A stretch of 17,681 nt of DNA from contig JAWLHF010000070.1 in assembly GCA_041690515.1 (NCBI GenBank), forward strand, positions 1 to 17,681, in the 5' to 3' direction. The position numbers and the translations under genes were made by a program. This DNA comes from BRH-c25 sp041690515 (GTDB taxonomy: Bacteria; Bacillota; Clostridia; Lutisporales; Lutisporaceae). Of the stretch, positions 6,799 to 13,889 are shown piece by piece. Position 1 is the stretch's first letter, and each line of letters opens with the position of its first letter. The notes under the pieces were generated by a model. That model was given only the letters and a program-made list of their open reading frames with translations. It was not told the DNA's origin and did not search any database.

Positions 6799-8202
6799 TT
6801 ACTTGACAGATTTTATACCTTCATATACAGATGCAACACCCATAAGCTTTATTCCAACAACATTAGCATCTTTATCACTAACGAACTCAAGCCGTGTGCT
6901 TTCATGTCCCTTATAATGAAAAACTTTATCACTTACAGGAAGCAGTTCGTAAGTACTCCCATCATTATGTCTTGAATAGAGTATACCTCCAGTGTAAGTT
7001 ATTGTTATTGACAATCCTTCGTCAAACCGGTATTGGGCACAATACTTTTCCAAGGTTTCCTTATCAACTTCAACCACATTTATTACTTCCGGTGTAGTGT
7101 AATATTCCTTTCCGAAGATTATTGCCGCCATTGCCTCTGATACATCATGAAGTGCAGAATAATCACTGTTATTTGTCAGGAATATCAATACATAATCATC
7201 TTCAGGATACCTGAATATTGCTGAATAGTATCCGTCTATATGACCATTATGAGAGATTTCCCTATGACCATACCTTTCTCCTATGCCCCACCCGTATCCG
7301 TAGTTTGAGTCCGAATAGGATGAGAACATTCTCCTTATCGACTCTTTATTTAGTAGTTTATCATTATATAGAGCTCTGTCATATTTATAGAGATCCAGAA
7401 CTGTTGAATATATGTTACCGCTTCCAGTCAGCTTTGAAAAATCATACATTGGCAGCTTCATTGGGACTTCATCAAATATTCTATAACCGACAGCCTGGTT
7501 GCCTATGTATGAATCGTCAACTCCACAGCTGGAAGAGTTCATCCCAATAGGAACAAATATATTATCCTTTAAATAGTCACCATAGGATATACCTGAAACC
7601 TTCTCAATTATTGCCGCAAGGATATTATATCCCGCATTGCTGTATGAATAGCCGTCTCCCGGTTCAAACAGCAGTGGTGAACTGTTGATATGGTCAATAT
7701 TTTCTTTTAATGATATGGCTTTTGATCCAGATACTGCTCCATCTCTAACCAAGCCTGAGGTGTGTGTCAAAAGATGATGGATAGTGATGTCATCTCCGCG
7801 GGGGTGTCCGTCGATATATTTTGAAATGGAATCATTCACATCAAGGTATTGTTTTTCATATAGCTGCATAATTGCTGCAGCGGTAAATGATTTTGTAAGA
7901 GAGCCTATTGCAAAAACATTACTTGGCTTATTGGGTATGCTGCTCTCATAATCAGCCATGCCATATCCCTTACACAGAAGTATTTCATCCCCTTTGGCTG
8001 CCAATACTGCCCCGCTGTACTTATAGCCTGAGTTCTTATTGAATGATGTCATGAACTCATCCAATTCTGCCGCTATATCGGAAATATCCTTTTGCCCTTC
8101 AGCTGAAAAAGAACTTTCCGCTCTATTTGTACAGCTGCATGCAACAGCACAGAAAGTTGCAATTATAATCAATGTTGTTGCCAGTAATTTTACTTTTTTC
8201 AT
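6799..8202 (-). CDS. Serine beta-lactamase-like (class C/PBP4*-type) lipoprotein hydrolase
   Basis: The 467-residue protein belongs to the beta-lactamase class C-like serine hydrolases. It has a signal sequence and a probable lipidation cysteine (CAVACSC, C22). The catalytic domain spans about residues 45-380, with SLTK (S101, K104), YSN (Y187-N189) and HNG in the third-motif position. A C-terminal beta-rich domain follows (about 390-465, TYTGGILYSRHNDGSTYELLP). Members act as D-aminopeptidases, carboxypeptidases or esterases on the cell surface; true beta-lactamase activity is less likely. The start at 8202 is chosen over an ATG four codons upstream because GGAGG lies five bases before it. 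The split HD-domain gene lay directly upstream before the IS insertion. Confidence 0.9.
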   Translation of the reverse strand: MKKVKLLATTLIIIATFCAVACSCTNRAESSFSAEGQKDISDIAAELDEFMTSFNKNSGYKYSGAVLAAKGDEILLCKGYGMADYESSIPNKPSNVFAIGSLTKSFTAAAIMQLYEKQYLDVNDSISKYIDGHPRGDDITIHHLLTHTSGLVRDGAVSGSKAISLKENIDHINSSPLLFEPGDGYSYSNAGYNILAAIIEKVSGISYGDYLKDNIFVPIGMNSSSCGVDDSYIGNQAVGYRIFDEVPMKLPMYDFSKLTGSGNIYSTVLDLYKYDRALYNDKLLNKESIRRMFSSYSDSNYGYGWGIGERYGHREISHNGHIDGYYSAIFRYPEDDYVLIFLTNNSDYSALHDVSEAMAAIIFGKEYYTTPEVINVVEVDKETLEKYCAQYRFDEGLSITITYTGGILYSRHNDGSTYELLPVSDKVFHYKGHESTRLEFVSDKDANVVGIKLMGVASVYEGIKSVK

Positions 8203-8230
8203 ATTGTCCTCCATTCATCTCATTATAATG

Positions 8231-8471
8231 TTATATGGATGGAATAGATCTGCATATGCCTATCAAGTATTCATATGCCTCAATAGCCCAAGGATGAAGT
8301 ATTTTTACATGTCCATCACATAAATATCTCAAGTAGGCCAAGGCACCCTGCTCCAGCGATATATCCAAGCCTTTTTGCATTTCATGAATAAAAGCTCCAT
8401 TATATATGATATCCCATGAAGACTTATCGGCAATAAACAGCACCAAATCAAGCTTGCCGACATTTGCTTTT
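8231..8471 (-). pseudogene. C-terminal part of an HD-domain (YqeK-like) hydrolase gene, split by an IS21 element
   Basis: From the left edge of the insertion element the minus strand encodes ANVGKLDLVLFIADK, then EMQKGLDISLEQGALAYLRYL, then KILHPWAIEAYEYLI before a stop. This is the C-terminal half of the YqeK-type HD phosphohydrolase fold (family members hydrolyse Ap4A-type nucleotides). The in-frame continuation lies across the element at 11042-11168. Joining the two sides and counting the CTTTT duplication once restores STLK-ANVGK without a frame error. An apparent longer ORF that starts inside the element at 8620 is a chance fusion and not the original gene. Confidence 0.85.
8467..8471. 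repeat. Target site duplication CTTTT, left copy
   Basis: The five bases CTTTT immediately left of the IS21 element recur immediately to its right (11042-11046). Removing the element and one copy gives a continuous HD-domain reading frame, which confirms the exact insertion point. Five bases fit the 4-8 bp duplications usual for the IS21 family. Confidence 0.9.
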
Positions 8472-8478
8472 TGAATAA

Positions 8479-8561
8479 TCCGGCTCACTTTGAGCCATAG
8501 TTCCGGTAAGTGAGAGCCACTGTTCCGACGAAATTGAGCCACCCTTCCGGAAGGTGAGCCA
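8479..8561 (+). repeat. Left-end terminal repeat array of the IS21 element
   Basis: Four imperfect units of the pattern TTCCGG-N4/6-TGAGCCAC follow each other with a period of about 22 bp (near 8479, 8501, 8523 and 8545). The first is the most diverged (CCGGCTCACTTTGAGCCA). Such multiple terminal repeats are the presumed binding sites for the IstA transposase. The array lies between the left tip and the istA promoter region, so transposase binding could also repress istA. That last point is inference. Confidence 0.8.
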
Positions 8562-8633
8562 TTATGTTGTTTTTCCTTTAGAATGTAGTTATGCACTAGT
8601 TTCAGTGTAAATACATTCAAAGGAGGTCATCAT

Positions 8634-10178
8634 ATGACCAAATACAGAGAAATCCTTAGACTCTACAGCCAAGGAATCAGCCAACGCAGCATTGCACTCA
8701 GCTGCGAGTGCTCTCGCAACACTGTATCAAAAATAGTTGCCAGAGCAAAAGAACTTAATATTACGTGGCCATTAAGTTCTGAAATAACCGATGGTGAATT
8801 GGAAAAAAAGCTGTTTCCGAATTCACAACAATCCACGACCGTTCCTAGAAAATACCCTGATTTAGAGTATATTCATAAGGAACTGGCTAAAAATGGTGTC
8901 ACGCTAAGACTTCTTTGGAGCGAATACTGTGAAGAATGCCGACTTAGTAATGAGCTTCCACTTATGTATTCGCAGTTCTGCTATCACTACCAGCAGTTTG
9001 CAGAGAAAAAGCGTGCTACTATGCACATTCCCAGGAAACCCGGTGAACAAATTGAAGTTGACTGGGCCGGGCAGACAGCTGCGATTGTTGATAGTGATAC
9101 TGGCGAAATAATTTCTGCATATGTATTTGTTGGCGTTCTCTCTTACAGCCAGTTTGCTTATGTAGAAGCATTCCTATCACAGGATCAGGAAAGCTGGATA
9201 AGTGCCCATGTGAACATGTACCGTTTCTTTGGGGGCGTAAGCCGTATCCTGATACCGGACAACTTAAAAACCGGAGTAGAAAAAGTATCATGGTATACCC
9301 CTGTTATTAATAAAACCTATCATGAGATGGCAGAACACTATGATACTGCAGTAATCCCTGCCAGGGTGCGTAAACCCAAGGATAAACCCAATGCTGAAGG
9401 AACAGTCGGGATTATCTCAACATGGATTATTGCCGCACTCCGCAAACAGAAATTCTTCAGCCTTCAGGAGCTTAATGTAGCAATAAAGGAAAAACTTCAT
9501 ACTTTCAACAGTAAGCCATTCCAAAAGAGAGAAGGTAGCAGAACCAGCATCTTTCTTGAGGAAGAAAAATCACTGCTGTTACCGCTACCCACTAATCCAT
9601 ATGAACTGGCGGTCTGGAAACAAGCCACCGTTCAATTTAATTATCACATAACTGTGGATAAAATGCACTACTCAGTTCCTTATGAGTATATAAAGCATAA
9701 GGTGGATGTGCGGGTAACACGTAACGTAATTGAAGTTTTTTATCATAACCATCGTATCTGCTCTCATCCAAGGCTATATGGACGTGCTGGCCAATATAGT
9801 ACCAATGACGCACATATGCCTGAGGACCATCAAAACTATTTGCAATGGAACGCAGAAAGATTCCTTTCCTGGGCTGAGAAAATTGGCCCTAATACAAATA
9901 TAACAGTAAAATCAATCCTTTCTTCCCATAAGGTTGAACAACAGGGTTACAGAAGCTGTATGGCGTTACTAAAGCTGGCTGATAAGTATTCTGTTCCAAG
10001 GTTAGAGGCCGCTTGTAAAAAAGCACTTTCCTATACGCCTCATCCCAGCTTTAAAAGTGTCAAGACCATTCTTTCAACTGGTCAGGATAAAGTAACCGAG
10101 GAACAGACAGCAAAAACAAATGATGATTCTGCTAACTACGGCTTTACCCGCGGAGCAGACTACTATGGGAGGAAATAG
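8634..10178 (+). CDS. istA: IS21 family transposase IstA
   Basis: This 514-residue protein is the DDE transposase of the element. The N-terminus (MTKYREILRLYSQGISQRSIA...CSRNTVSKIV) is a helix-turn-helix DNA-binding domain. The RNase H-like catalytic core shows D143 in IEVDWAGQ, D209 in ILIPDNLKTG and E255 in PNAEGTV. A beta-rich domain follows (about 330-400, TVDKMHYSVPYEYI). The ATG lies nine bases after AAAGGAGG. It acts together with IstB, encoded 3 bp downstream, in cut-and-paste or circular-intermediate transposition known for the family. No frameshift or internal stop is seen, so it should be functional. Confidence 0.97.
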   Translation: MTKYREILRLYSQGISQRSIALSCECSRNTVSKIVARAKELNITWPLSSEITDGELEKKLFPNSQQSTTVPRKYPDLEYIHKELAKNGVTLRLLWSEYCEECRLSNELPLMYSQFCYHYQQFAEKKRATMHIPRKPGEQIEVDWAGQTAAIVDSDTGEIISAYVFVGVLSYSQFAYVEAFLSQDQESWISAHVNMYRFFGGVSRILIPDNLKTGVEKVSWYTPVINKTYHEMAEHYDTAVIPARVRKPKDKPNAEGTVGIISTWIIAALRKQKFFSLQELNVAIKEKLHTFNSKPFQKREGSRTSIFLEEEKSLLLPLPTNPYELAVWKQATVQFNYHITVDKMHYSVPYEYIKHKVDVRVTRNVIEVFYHNHRICSHPRLYGRAGQYSTNDAHMPEDHQNYLQWNAERFLSWAEKIGPNTNITVKSILSSHKVEQQGYRSCMALLKLADKYSVPRLEAACKKALSYTPHPSFKSVKTILSTGQDKVTEEQTAKTNDDSANYGFTRGADYYGRK

Positions 10179-10181
10179 ATT

Positions 10182-10937
10182 ATGACAAATGAAGCAACCA
10201 TCAATAAACTACTTGAAATGCGTCTCACCACTATGGCTGATGCCTATCGTCGTCAGCTGCAGGAACACTCCCTGGACAACTTTTCATTCGAAGAGCGTCT
10301 AGGACTACTCGTCGATATAGAATATACAAGCCGTAAAAATAACCGTCTGAAAAGGCTGATACACAGTGCCGGCTTTGACCAGAGCTATGCTTGTATTGCT
10401 GATATCAATTACAGTGCCGGCAGAAAACTTGATAAGTCTCAGATTGAACGATTGGCATCCTGCCAATACATAGCAGAAAAACATAATATCATTATCATGG
10501 GAGCTTCCGGTGCAGGTAAATCTTATCTGGCCTGTGCTTTTGGTATTGAAGCATGTAAGCAGTATTATACGGTCAAGTATATCCGTCTCCCCGAACTACT
10601 TGCCGATCTAGCTGTAGCTAGAGGAGAAGGCATTTACAAAAGGGTAATTAACCAATACCGTAAAGTAAATCTGCTAATACTGGACGAATGGATGCTTGTA
10701 TCTCTGACAGAAACCGAATCAAGAGATCTCCTTGAAATCATCCACGCCCGTCATAAAAGGGCTTCAACCATCTTCTGCTCCCAATTCTCACCCGCCGGAT
10801 GGCATGGAAAGATAGGAGAAACAACCTTGGCGGATGCAATCCTTGATAGGATTGTGCATGATTCATATACCATCGAAATACATGGCAGCGAATCTGACCG
10901 CTCTATGAGGGAGGTATATGGAATACAAAATAAATAA
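10182..10937 (+). CDS. istB: IS21 family helper ATPase IstB
   Basis: The 251-residue AAA+ ATPase assists IstA in target selection and strand transfer. Walker A is IIMGASGAGKS (residues 107-114) and Walker B is NLLILDEW (D168, E169). An N-terminal helical region (MRLTTMADAYRRQL) typical of IstB/DnaC-like proteins precedes the ATPase core. The gene begins three bases after the istA stop with GGGAGGAAA as ribosome binding site, so the two are co-translated. Length and motifs are complete. Confidence 0.97.
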   Translation: MTNEATINKLLEMRLTTMADAYRRQLQEHSLDNFSFEERLGLLVDIEYTSRKNNRLKRLIHSAGFDQSYACIADINYSAGRKLDKSQIERLASCQYIAEKHNIIIMGASGAGKSYLACAFGIEACKQYYTVKYIRLPELLADLAVARGEGIYKRVINQYRKVNLLILDEWMLVSLTETESRDLLEIIHARHKRASTIFCSQFSPAGWHGKIGETTLADAILDRIVHDSYTIEIHGSESDRSMREVYGIQNK

Positions 10938-10948
10938 TAACCGGTAGT

Positions 10949-11033
10949 GTGGCTCAAGCATACCGGAACGGTGGCTCATTTATTCCGGACGGGTGGCTCA
11001 CCACCCACCGGAATAGTGGCTCCGCCACACCGG
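10949..11033 (-). repeat. Right-end terminal repeat array of the IS21 element
   Basis: Read on the minus strand from the right tip, four units (near 11033-11015, 11012-10992, 10989-10971 and 10966-10949) follow the pattern TTCCGG-N-TGAGCCAC, in the same outward-to-inward order as at the left end. The unit nearest the tip is the most diverged, mirroring the left end. The array sits between the istB stop codon and the terminal CA. Confidence 0.8.
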
Positions 11034-11041
11034 TATACGCA

Positions 11042-11046
11042 CTTTT
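11042..11046. repeat. Target site duplication CTTTT, right copy
   Basis: Direct copy of the five bases at 8467-8471, immediately outside the terminal CA of the IS21 element. On the minus strand it contributes the bases AAAAG that overlap the Lys-Ala codons of the interrupted HD-domain gene. Confidence 0.9.
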
Positions 11047-11168
11047 AGCGTTGAATGGCATTCTATAGCATCACAGATCTCACTGTCGGCATGAAAAACA
11101 TCATTGGCTATGACCTTTGAAACTTTAGGATGGAGCATAGATGGAGCAAGCTTTTCTTCTTCAAATAC
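11042..11168 (-). pseudogene. Middle part of the IS-split HD-domain (YqeK-like) gene, missing its 5' third
   Basis: The minus strand encodes VFEEEKLAPSMLHPKVSKV followed by HADSEICDAIECHSTLK, which matches the part of YqeK-type proteins around the second histidine helix and the I.YHT segment. It continues in frame into 8231-8471 once the element is removed, giving 120 recovered residues. A stop codon (TAG) lies directly before the first Val codon, and no start or first HD motif (LLHDxxK) is found in the 60 bp between here and the MFS gene. About 65-75 N-terminal residues are therefore missing independently of the IS insertion, and the gene was probably dead before the element arrived. Confidence 0.75.
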
Positions 11169-11199
11169 CTATGCATTGTACACCCCCATTACAAGCCAA

Positions 11200-11230
11200 G
11201 GCGTACTCCCTTACCCGTAAGAAGTACACC
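11200..11230 (-). terminator. Hairpin just after the MFS gene, possible terminator
   Basis: A long imperfect hairpin starts three bases after the MFS stop codon: GGTGTACTTCTTAC pairs with GTAAGGGAGTACGCC (about 14 pairs, one bulge, two-base loop). On the minus strand it is followed only by TTGGCTTG, a weak U-tract. On the plus strand it is followed by TGTTATTTTATAA. It may end MFS transcription or transcription entering from the right of the IS. The stem is clear, the terminator role less so. Confidence 0.45.
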
Positions 11231-11232
11231 TG

Positions 11233-12423
11233 TTATTTTATAATCATATTGCTGTTGTTGTTCACAGCCTTATAACTCCTGAACAGCACCAATACCAAGA
11301 GAGCATCAAGTATCAAGATGCCTCCGTTTAAATAAAAGGGAACGGAATGCCCGAACGAATCATACAACCATCCACCCACCAAAGGGCCGATAACCGCACC
11401 GAGGCTGGCTGCAAATAAATATAAACCGTATGCAGAGCCGCGGATATCCTTTCCTGATATATCTGCAACCAATGCTTCCTGCGCCGGTGAAGCCATAACT
11501 ATCCCTATTGATTCAAGAACCCAAAGAACAACAAGTGCCATGATACTATTAATATGTGTGATCCCCAGCGAAACCACTCCCGAACCGATCAACCCTATTG
11601 CCATAGGCAGTATCCTGCCGTATCTGTCACTTATTCCACCGAGTTTTGAAGGTAAATAAGCATATACAACAGCTGCCGGTATAAACGCAGTTGCCAATAA
11701 TCCAATATCAGTAGTGAACCTATCCTGAAGATAGATCATCAGAAGAGGACTCAACATAGATGTTGAGATAGCGCTTATGAAGACAATTATCAATAATCTC
11801 ATAAAGCTGCTACTTAGCTTATTATCCTTTGATTCTGCCGAGTCTTCATTCACTACTATTGTTTCAGGTATGCATTTATATGCTAAATAACCTGCTATAA
11901 TTGATAAGACAGCATATCCCTTAAATAGAATGCTCCAACCACTCATAAGCGAGAGATTGCTTAATATAAAAAACCCTATAAAAGCACCGAATAATGCTCC
12001 CTTGCTGCTAGCACCATCAACCTGCCCTACAGCAGCCCCTCTGTTGCCATCCTCTGTGACATCAATAGCGATGGAGTAAGCTGAAATCCACATAAATGAA
12101 GCTCCAATAGCTTGAATAAACCTACTGATATACAAAAGTACTATATTTGTTGAATAAGAAAACAACAGCATTGAAACCCCATAGAAGAGAAATGCAGCAA
12201 CAAAAAAAGCCTTCCTTCCATATCTGTCTATTCCCTTTCCTATTAGCGGCCTTAATATTAAAGCAACAACACTGAATATTGAAAACAACCCTCCAATTGT
12301 AAGTGCATTTCCACCGATACTTTTGCTGTAAATAGGCAGTATGAAAGACATGATTCCAAAAGCAAAAGACCCCAGCATAACTGACATTCTCAAATAATAT
12401 CTAGTTTTTGATACGTTTTCCAT
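11233..12423 (-). CDS. MFS transporter, 12-TM drug:H+ antiporter-like
   Basis: The 396-residue protein is a major facilitator with twelve hydrophobic segments in two halves. The family motif A is clear after TM2 (GKGIDRYGRKAFFVA) and repeated in the second half (GGISDRYGRILPMA). The central loop (about residues 185-205, VVNEDSAESKDNKLSS) is short and charged. A GPLVGGWLYD segment near TM11 resembles efflux family members (DHA1 type). It probably exports a drug or small metabolite; the substrate is unknown. The ATG has a G-rich GGGGGGG site close upstream. An 11-bp inverted repeat in the leader could be a regulator site. A methyltransferase remnant lies upstream. Confidence 0.9.
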   Translation of the reverse strand: MENVSKTRYYLRMSVMLGSFAFGIMSFILPIYSKSIGGNALTIGGLFSIFSVVALILRPLIGKGIDRYGRKAFFVAAFLFYGVSMLLFSYSTNIVLLYISRFIQAIGASFMWISAYSIAIDVTEDGNRGAAVGQVDGASSKGALFGAFIGFFILSNLSLMSGWSILFKGYAVLSIIAGYLAYKCIPETIVVNEDSAESKDNKLSSSFMRLLIIVFISAISTSMLSPLLMIYLQDRFTTDIGLLATAFIPAAVVYAYLPSKLGGISDRYGRILPMAIGLIGSGVVSLGITHINSIMALVVLWVLESIGIVMASPAQEALVADISGKDIRGSAYGLYLFAASLGAVIGPLVGGWLYDSFGHSVPFYLNGGILILDALLVLVLFRSYKAVNNNSNMIIK

Positions 12424-12448
12424 GTTACCCCCCCAATTTCTTATTTAT

Positions 12449-12479
12449 AACAAACTCTACAGGATATTGCAGGTTTGTT
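12449..12479. promoter_or_regulatory. Inverted repeat upstream of the MFS gene, candidate operator or leader hairpin
   Basis: AACAAAC and GTTTGTT form 7-bp perfect arms, extended by TGCA/TGTA after a one-versus-two base mismatch, around a six-base centre. It ends 26 bp before the MFS start codon. This is the size and place of a repressor operator of an efflux gene, but no regulator gene lies nearby, so the role is inference. Confidence 0.4.
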
Positions 12480-12574
12480 GCTATCTCAGAAATTATGAGG
12501 AATAACACACCCGCAAAACCTCTGCTATATTTTACCATAATTAGCGATTTATTTACATACCTATCGTTATTCCT

Positions 12575-12838
12575 TTATGCTTTTGTACAAGTAAAATAAA
12601 AAAAATCTTCATCTTCTGCAATACAGTTCATAAAATTATGGTTTTCTGCAAGTTTGTATAAATCGATGTCATTTGGAATTGCATCTCTGCTCAAATAATA
12701 TCCAATATTCTTATGATGCAATTTTAACCCTTCGCGGGTTTTTGAATGGGCTATTGCAAAAGAACCGCCCTCTTTCAAATGTCTATATGCATTTAAAAAT
12801 ACGATACTTAAGTTCTCAAAATGAGGTATTTTGATTCC
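12575..12838 (-). pseudogene. 3' remnant of a class I SAM-dependent methyltransferase gene
   Basis: The frame, open from just after a TAA at 12839-12841, encodes GIKIPHFENLSIVFLNAY, then RHLKEGGSFAIAHSK, and ends DEDFFYFTCTKA. This is the C-terminal half of a class I methyltransferase: motif post-I to III with the typical HF...LKEGG..IAHS pattern. The SAM-binding GxGxG half is absent. Upstream, at 12848, an ATG with a strong AAGAGGAG site opens a ten-codon ORF in another frame that ends in this segment. That fits an internal deletion that joined the original start region to the 3' part out of frame. It should not be functional. Confidence 0.75.
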
Positions 12839-12901
12839 TTATTTTCATAATACTCCTCTTAATATCGCTGTTTTCTTCTTACATATGACTGCATTGACTT
12901 T

Positions 12902-12936
12902 GAAAAGCCCGACTTCTCAAAAAATAATGAGGTCGG
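12902..12936 (-). terminator. Probable intrinsic terminator after the GNAT gene
   Basis: Some 20 bp after the GNAT stop codon the minus strand carries CCGACCTCA and TGAGAAGTCGG (CCGAC/GTCGG plus CTCA/TGAG with a two-base bulge) around an A/T loop, followed by GCTTTTC. The stem is good and the U-tract modest. Confidence 0.6.
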
Positions 12937-12955
12937 AGAGACTCTTCTTTTGAAG

Positions 12956-13474
12956 TTATTTATCAAGGTTATGTTTTATTCTCGCCATAATGATCTCATC
13001 AGTATATCTGCCATTTCTAATGGCAGCCATTTTCTTTGTTCCCTCTTTTTCAAATCCATACTTTTCATATAGATGTATTGCATTTAGGTTGTCAGCAAAA
13101 ACACCTAATTCAACCCTGACAAGCATTAACCAATTGTCTGCTATATCCAATACTGCTTCCGTTAAAGCAGAGCCTACACCTTTATTTTGAAAATCTTTAT
13201 GTACCATAATTCCAAAAGCGGCAGAATGCCGTAAACGTGGGTTTGCAAACACAGCTAAACCTGCAGTACCTATTATTAATTCTTCGCCTGCAGCGCCTTT
13301 TGTAACAGCAACAAACTGGTGAGTATTTTCATCCATATTAGTAATATAATCCTCATTCCTTTTTACTCTTTCAGAGGGTATCCCCAGAATGTTCTCAAAT
13401 ACTCCCGGCATCCTTCTTAATTCATTGATTCCTTTCCCATCACCTATGTTGACTGGTCTTAGTGTGAACTCCAT
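12956..13474 (-). CDS. GNAT family N-acetyltransferase
   Basis: A single-domain GNAT of 172 residues. The acetyl-CoA loop reads MVHKDFQNKGVGSALTEAV (QxxGxG) and the C-terminal part reads VFADNLNAIHLYEKYGFEKEG, the standard N..A..LYEK.GF signature. The overall pattern (GTAGLAVF..., R..AAFGIMV) is close to YhhY-type amino acid or aminoacyl acetyltransferases; the substrate is not determinable. The ATG at 13474 has GGAAGGAG upstream. It appears to be a stand-alone gene: a hairpin terminator follows, and 400 bp without a confirmed protein gene precede it. Confidence 0.93.
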   Translation of the reverse strand: MEFTLRPVNIGDGKGINELRRMPGVFENILGIPSERVKRNEDYITNMDENTHQFVAVTKGAAGEELIIGTAGLAVFANPRLRHSAAFGIMVHKDFQNKGVGSALTEAVLDIADNWLMLVRVELGVFADNLNAIHLYEKYGFEKEGTKKMAAIRNGRYTDEIIMARIKHNLDK

Positions 13475-13530
13475 TTTTATTCTCCTTCCGATGTTCTTAT
13501 CATTTTTCGATAAAGAATGTTTGCCATGTC

Positions 13531-13686
13531 TTATTCGTTAAATCTTTTTCTTGTATCAGAAGCTTTTATTCTGGTGCTGCTTTTAATTTCAATTATTTCA
13601 TCAATTGTATTGGAAAAGTCCCTTATTCTCTTAATACTATTTTTGATTAAACTTTCTTCAGTAGGGTATCTCCCATAAAATTTCAC
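13531..13686 (-). CDS. Unrecognised short ORF of 51 codons
   Basis: A GTG-started frame encodes a charged peptide (VKFYGRYPTEESLIKNSIKR ... RKRFNE). The frame stays open for about 20 further codons upstream (...RIVYYEESVVLI) but has no ATG or TTG there, and no convincing ribosome binding site precedes the GTG. The composition looks protein-like (amphipathic Lys/Ile/Glu), so it may be the 3' remnant of a lost gene rather than a live one. No family is recognised. It lies between the GNAT gene and the toxin-antitoxin-like locus. Confidence 0.25.
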   Translation of the reverse strand: MKFYGRYPTEESLIKNSIKRIRDFSNTIDEIIEIKSSTRIKASDTRKRFNE

Positions 13687-13764
13687 TATTAAGACCACAC
13701 TTTCCTCATAGTATACTATTCTACTGATACATAATATTAGATAAGTACATTATAAGAAAATTTG

Positions 13765-13792
13765 TTGATTAATTATTTCAATTTGGTATAAT
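13765..13792 (+). promoter_or_regulatory. Promoter of the small antisense-type RNA
   Basis: TTGATT (13765-13770), a 16-bp spacer and a perfect TATAAT (13787-13792) form a strong sigma-A-type promoter on the plus strand. Transcription should begin at about 13799-13802, at the AGAGACC repeat. No start codon with a ribosome binding site follows before the terminator, so it drives a non-coding RNA. Confidence 0.8.
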
Positions 13793-13800
13793 AATACTAA

Positions 13801-13888
13801 AGAGACCGCCACAAATGTGGTTGCCTCGCTATAAGCTAGTTAATTAATAACCATCCCTGCAGGGCATTGCAGGGTGGTTTACTTTTTT
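13801..13888 (+). ncRNA. Putative RNA antitoxin of a type I toxin-antitoxin locus
   Basis: A predicted RNA of about 88 nt runs from the start site after the TATAAT promoter to the U-tract of the terminator at 13849-13888. It begins AGAGACCGCCACAAATGTGG, includes a small CCAC-AAAT-GTGG hairpin, and ends at the stop codon of the minus-strand toxin gene. It is convergent with the toxin mRNA, and the two would be complementary over the terminator region, as for TxpA/RatA-like and Fst-like type I systems. Its 5' end repeats the 5' end of the toxin mRNA in the same sense. The RNA and its role are inferred; promoter and terminator are visible. Confidence 0.7.
13849..13888 (+). terminator. Intrinsic terminator of the antitoxin RNA, possibly bidirectional
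   Basis: AACCATCCCTGCA pairs with TGCAGGGTGGTT (12 pairs, one bulged T) around a GGGCAT loop, followed by TTTACTTTTTT on the plus strand. On the minus strand the same stem lies in the 3' region of the toxin mRNA and is followed by the A/T-rich ATTAATTAA. It could therefore end both convergent transcripts. Confidence 0.85.
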
Positions 13889-13889
13889 G

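Larger units (their letters stand above)
8472..11041 (+). mobile_element. Complete IS21-family insertion sequence
   Basis: The 2570-bp element begins TGAATAATCC and ends TATACGCA, so it has the TG...CA termini of the IS21 family. It is bounded by the CTTTT direct duplication. It contains the two expected genes in order, istA (DDE transposase with N-terminal helix-turn-helix) and istB (AAA+ helper ATPase), both intact and three bases apart. Both ends hold arrays of TTCCGG/TGAGCCAC units, the multiple terminal repeats typical of this family. It is oriented against all neighbouring host genes. Intact ORFs and a perfect target duplication suggest a fairly recent insertion and a potentially mobile element. 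Confidence 0.95.

Noticed and set aside
8479..8561. Regularly spaced repeats that could suggest a short CRISPR-like array
   Set aside because: The units are imperfect, about 22 bp apart with almost no spacer, recur inverted at the other IS end, and fit IS21 terminal repeats.
8231..8620. A 129-codon minus-strand ORF starting at 8620
   Set aside because: Its first 50 codons are antisense to the IS21 left end and only its last 80 codons are the HD-domain gene. It is an accidental fusion across the IS junction.
9019..9291. A 90-codon minus-strand ORF inside istA
   Set aside because: It lies wholly opposite the catalytic core of istA, shows no protein-like pattern and has no ribosome binding site.
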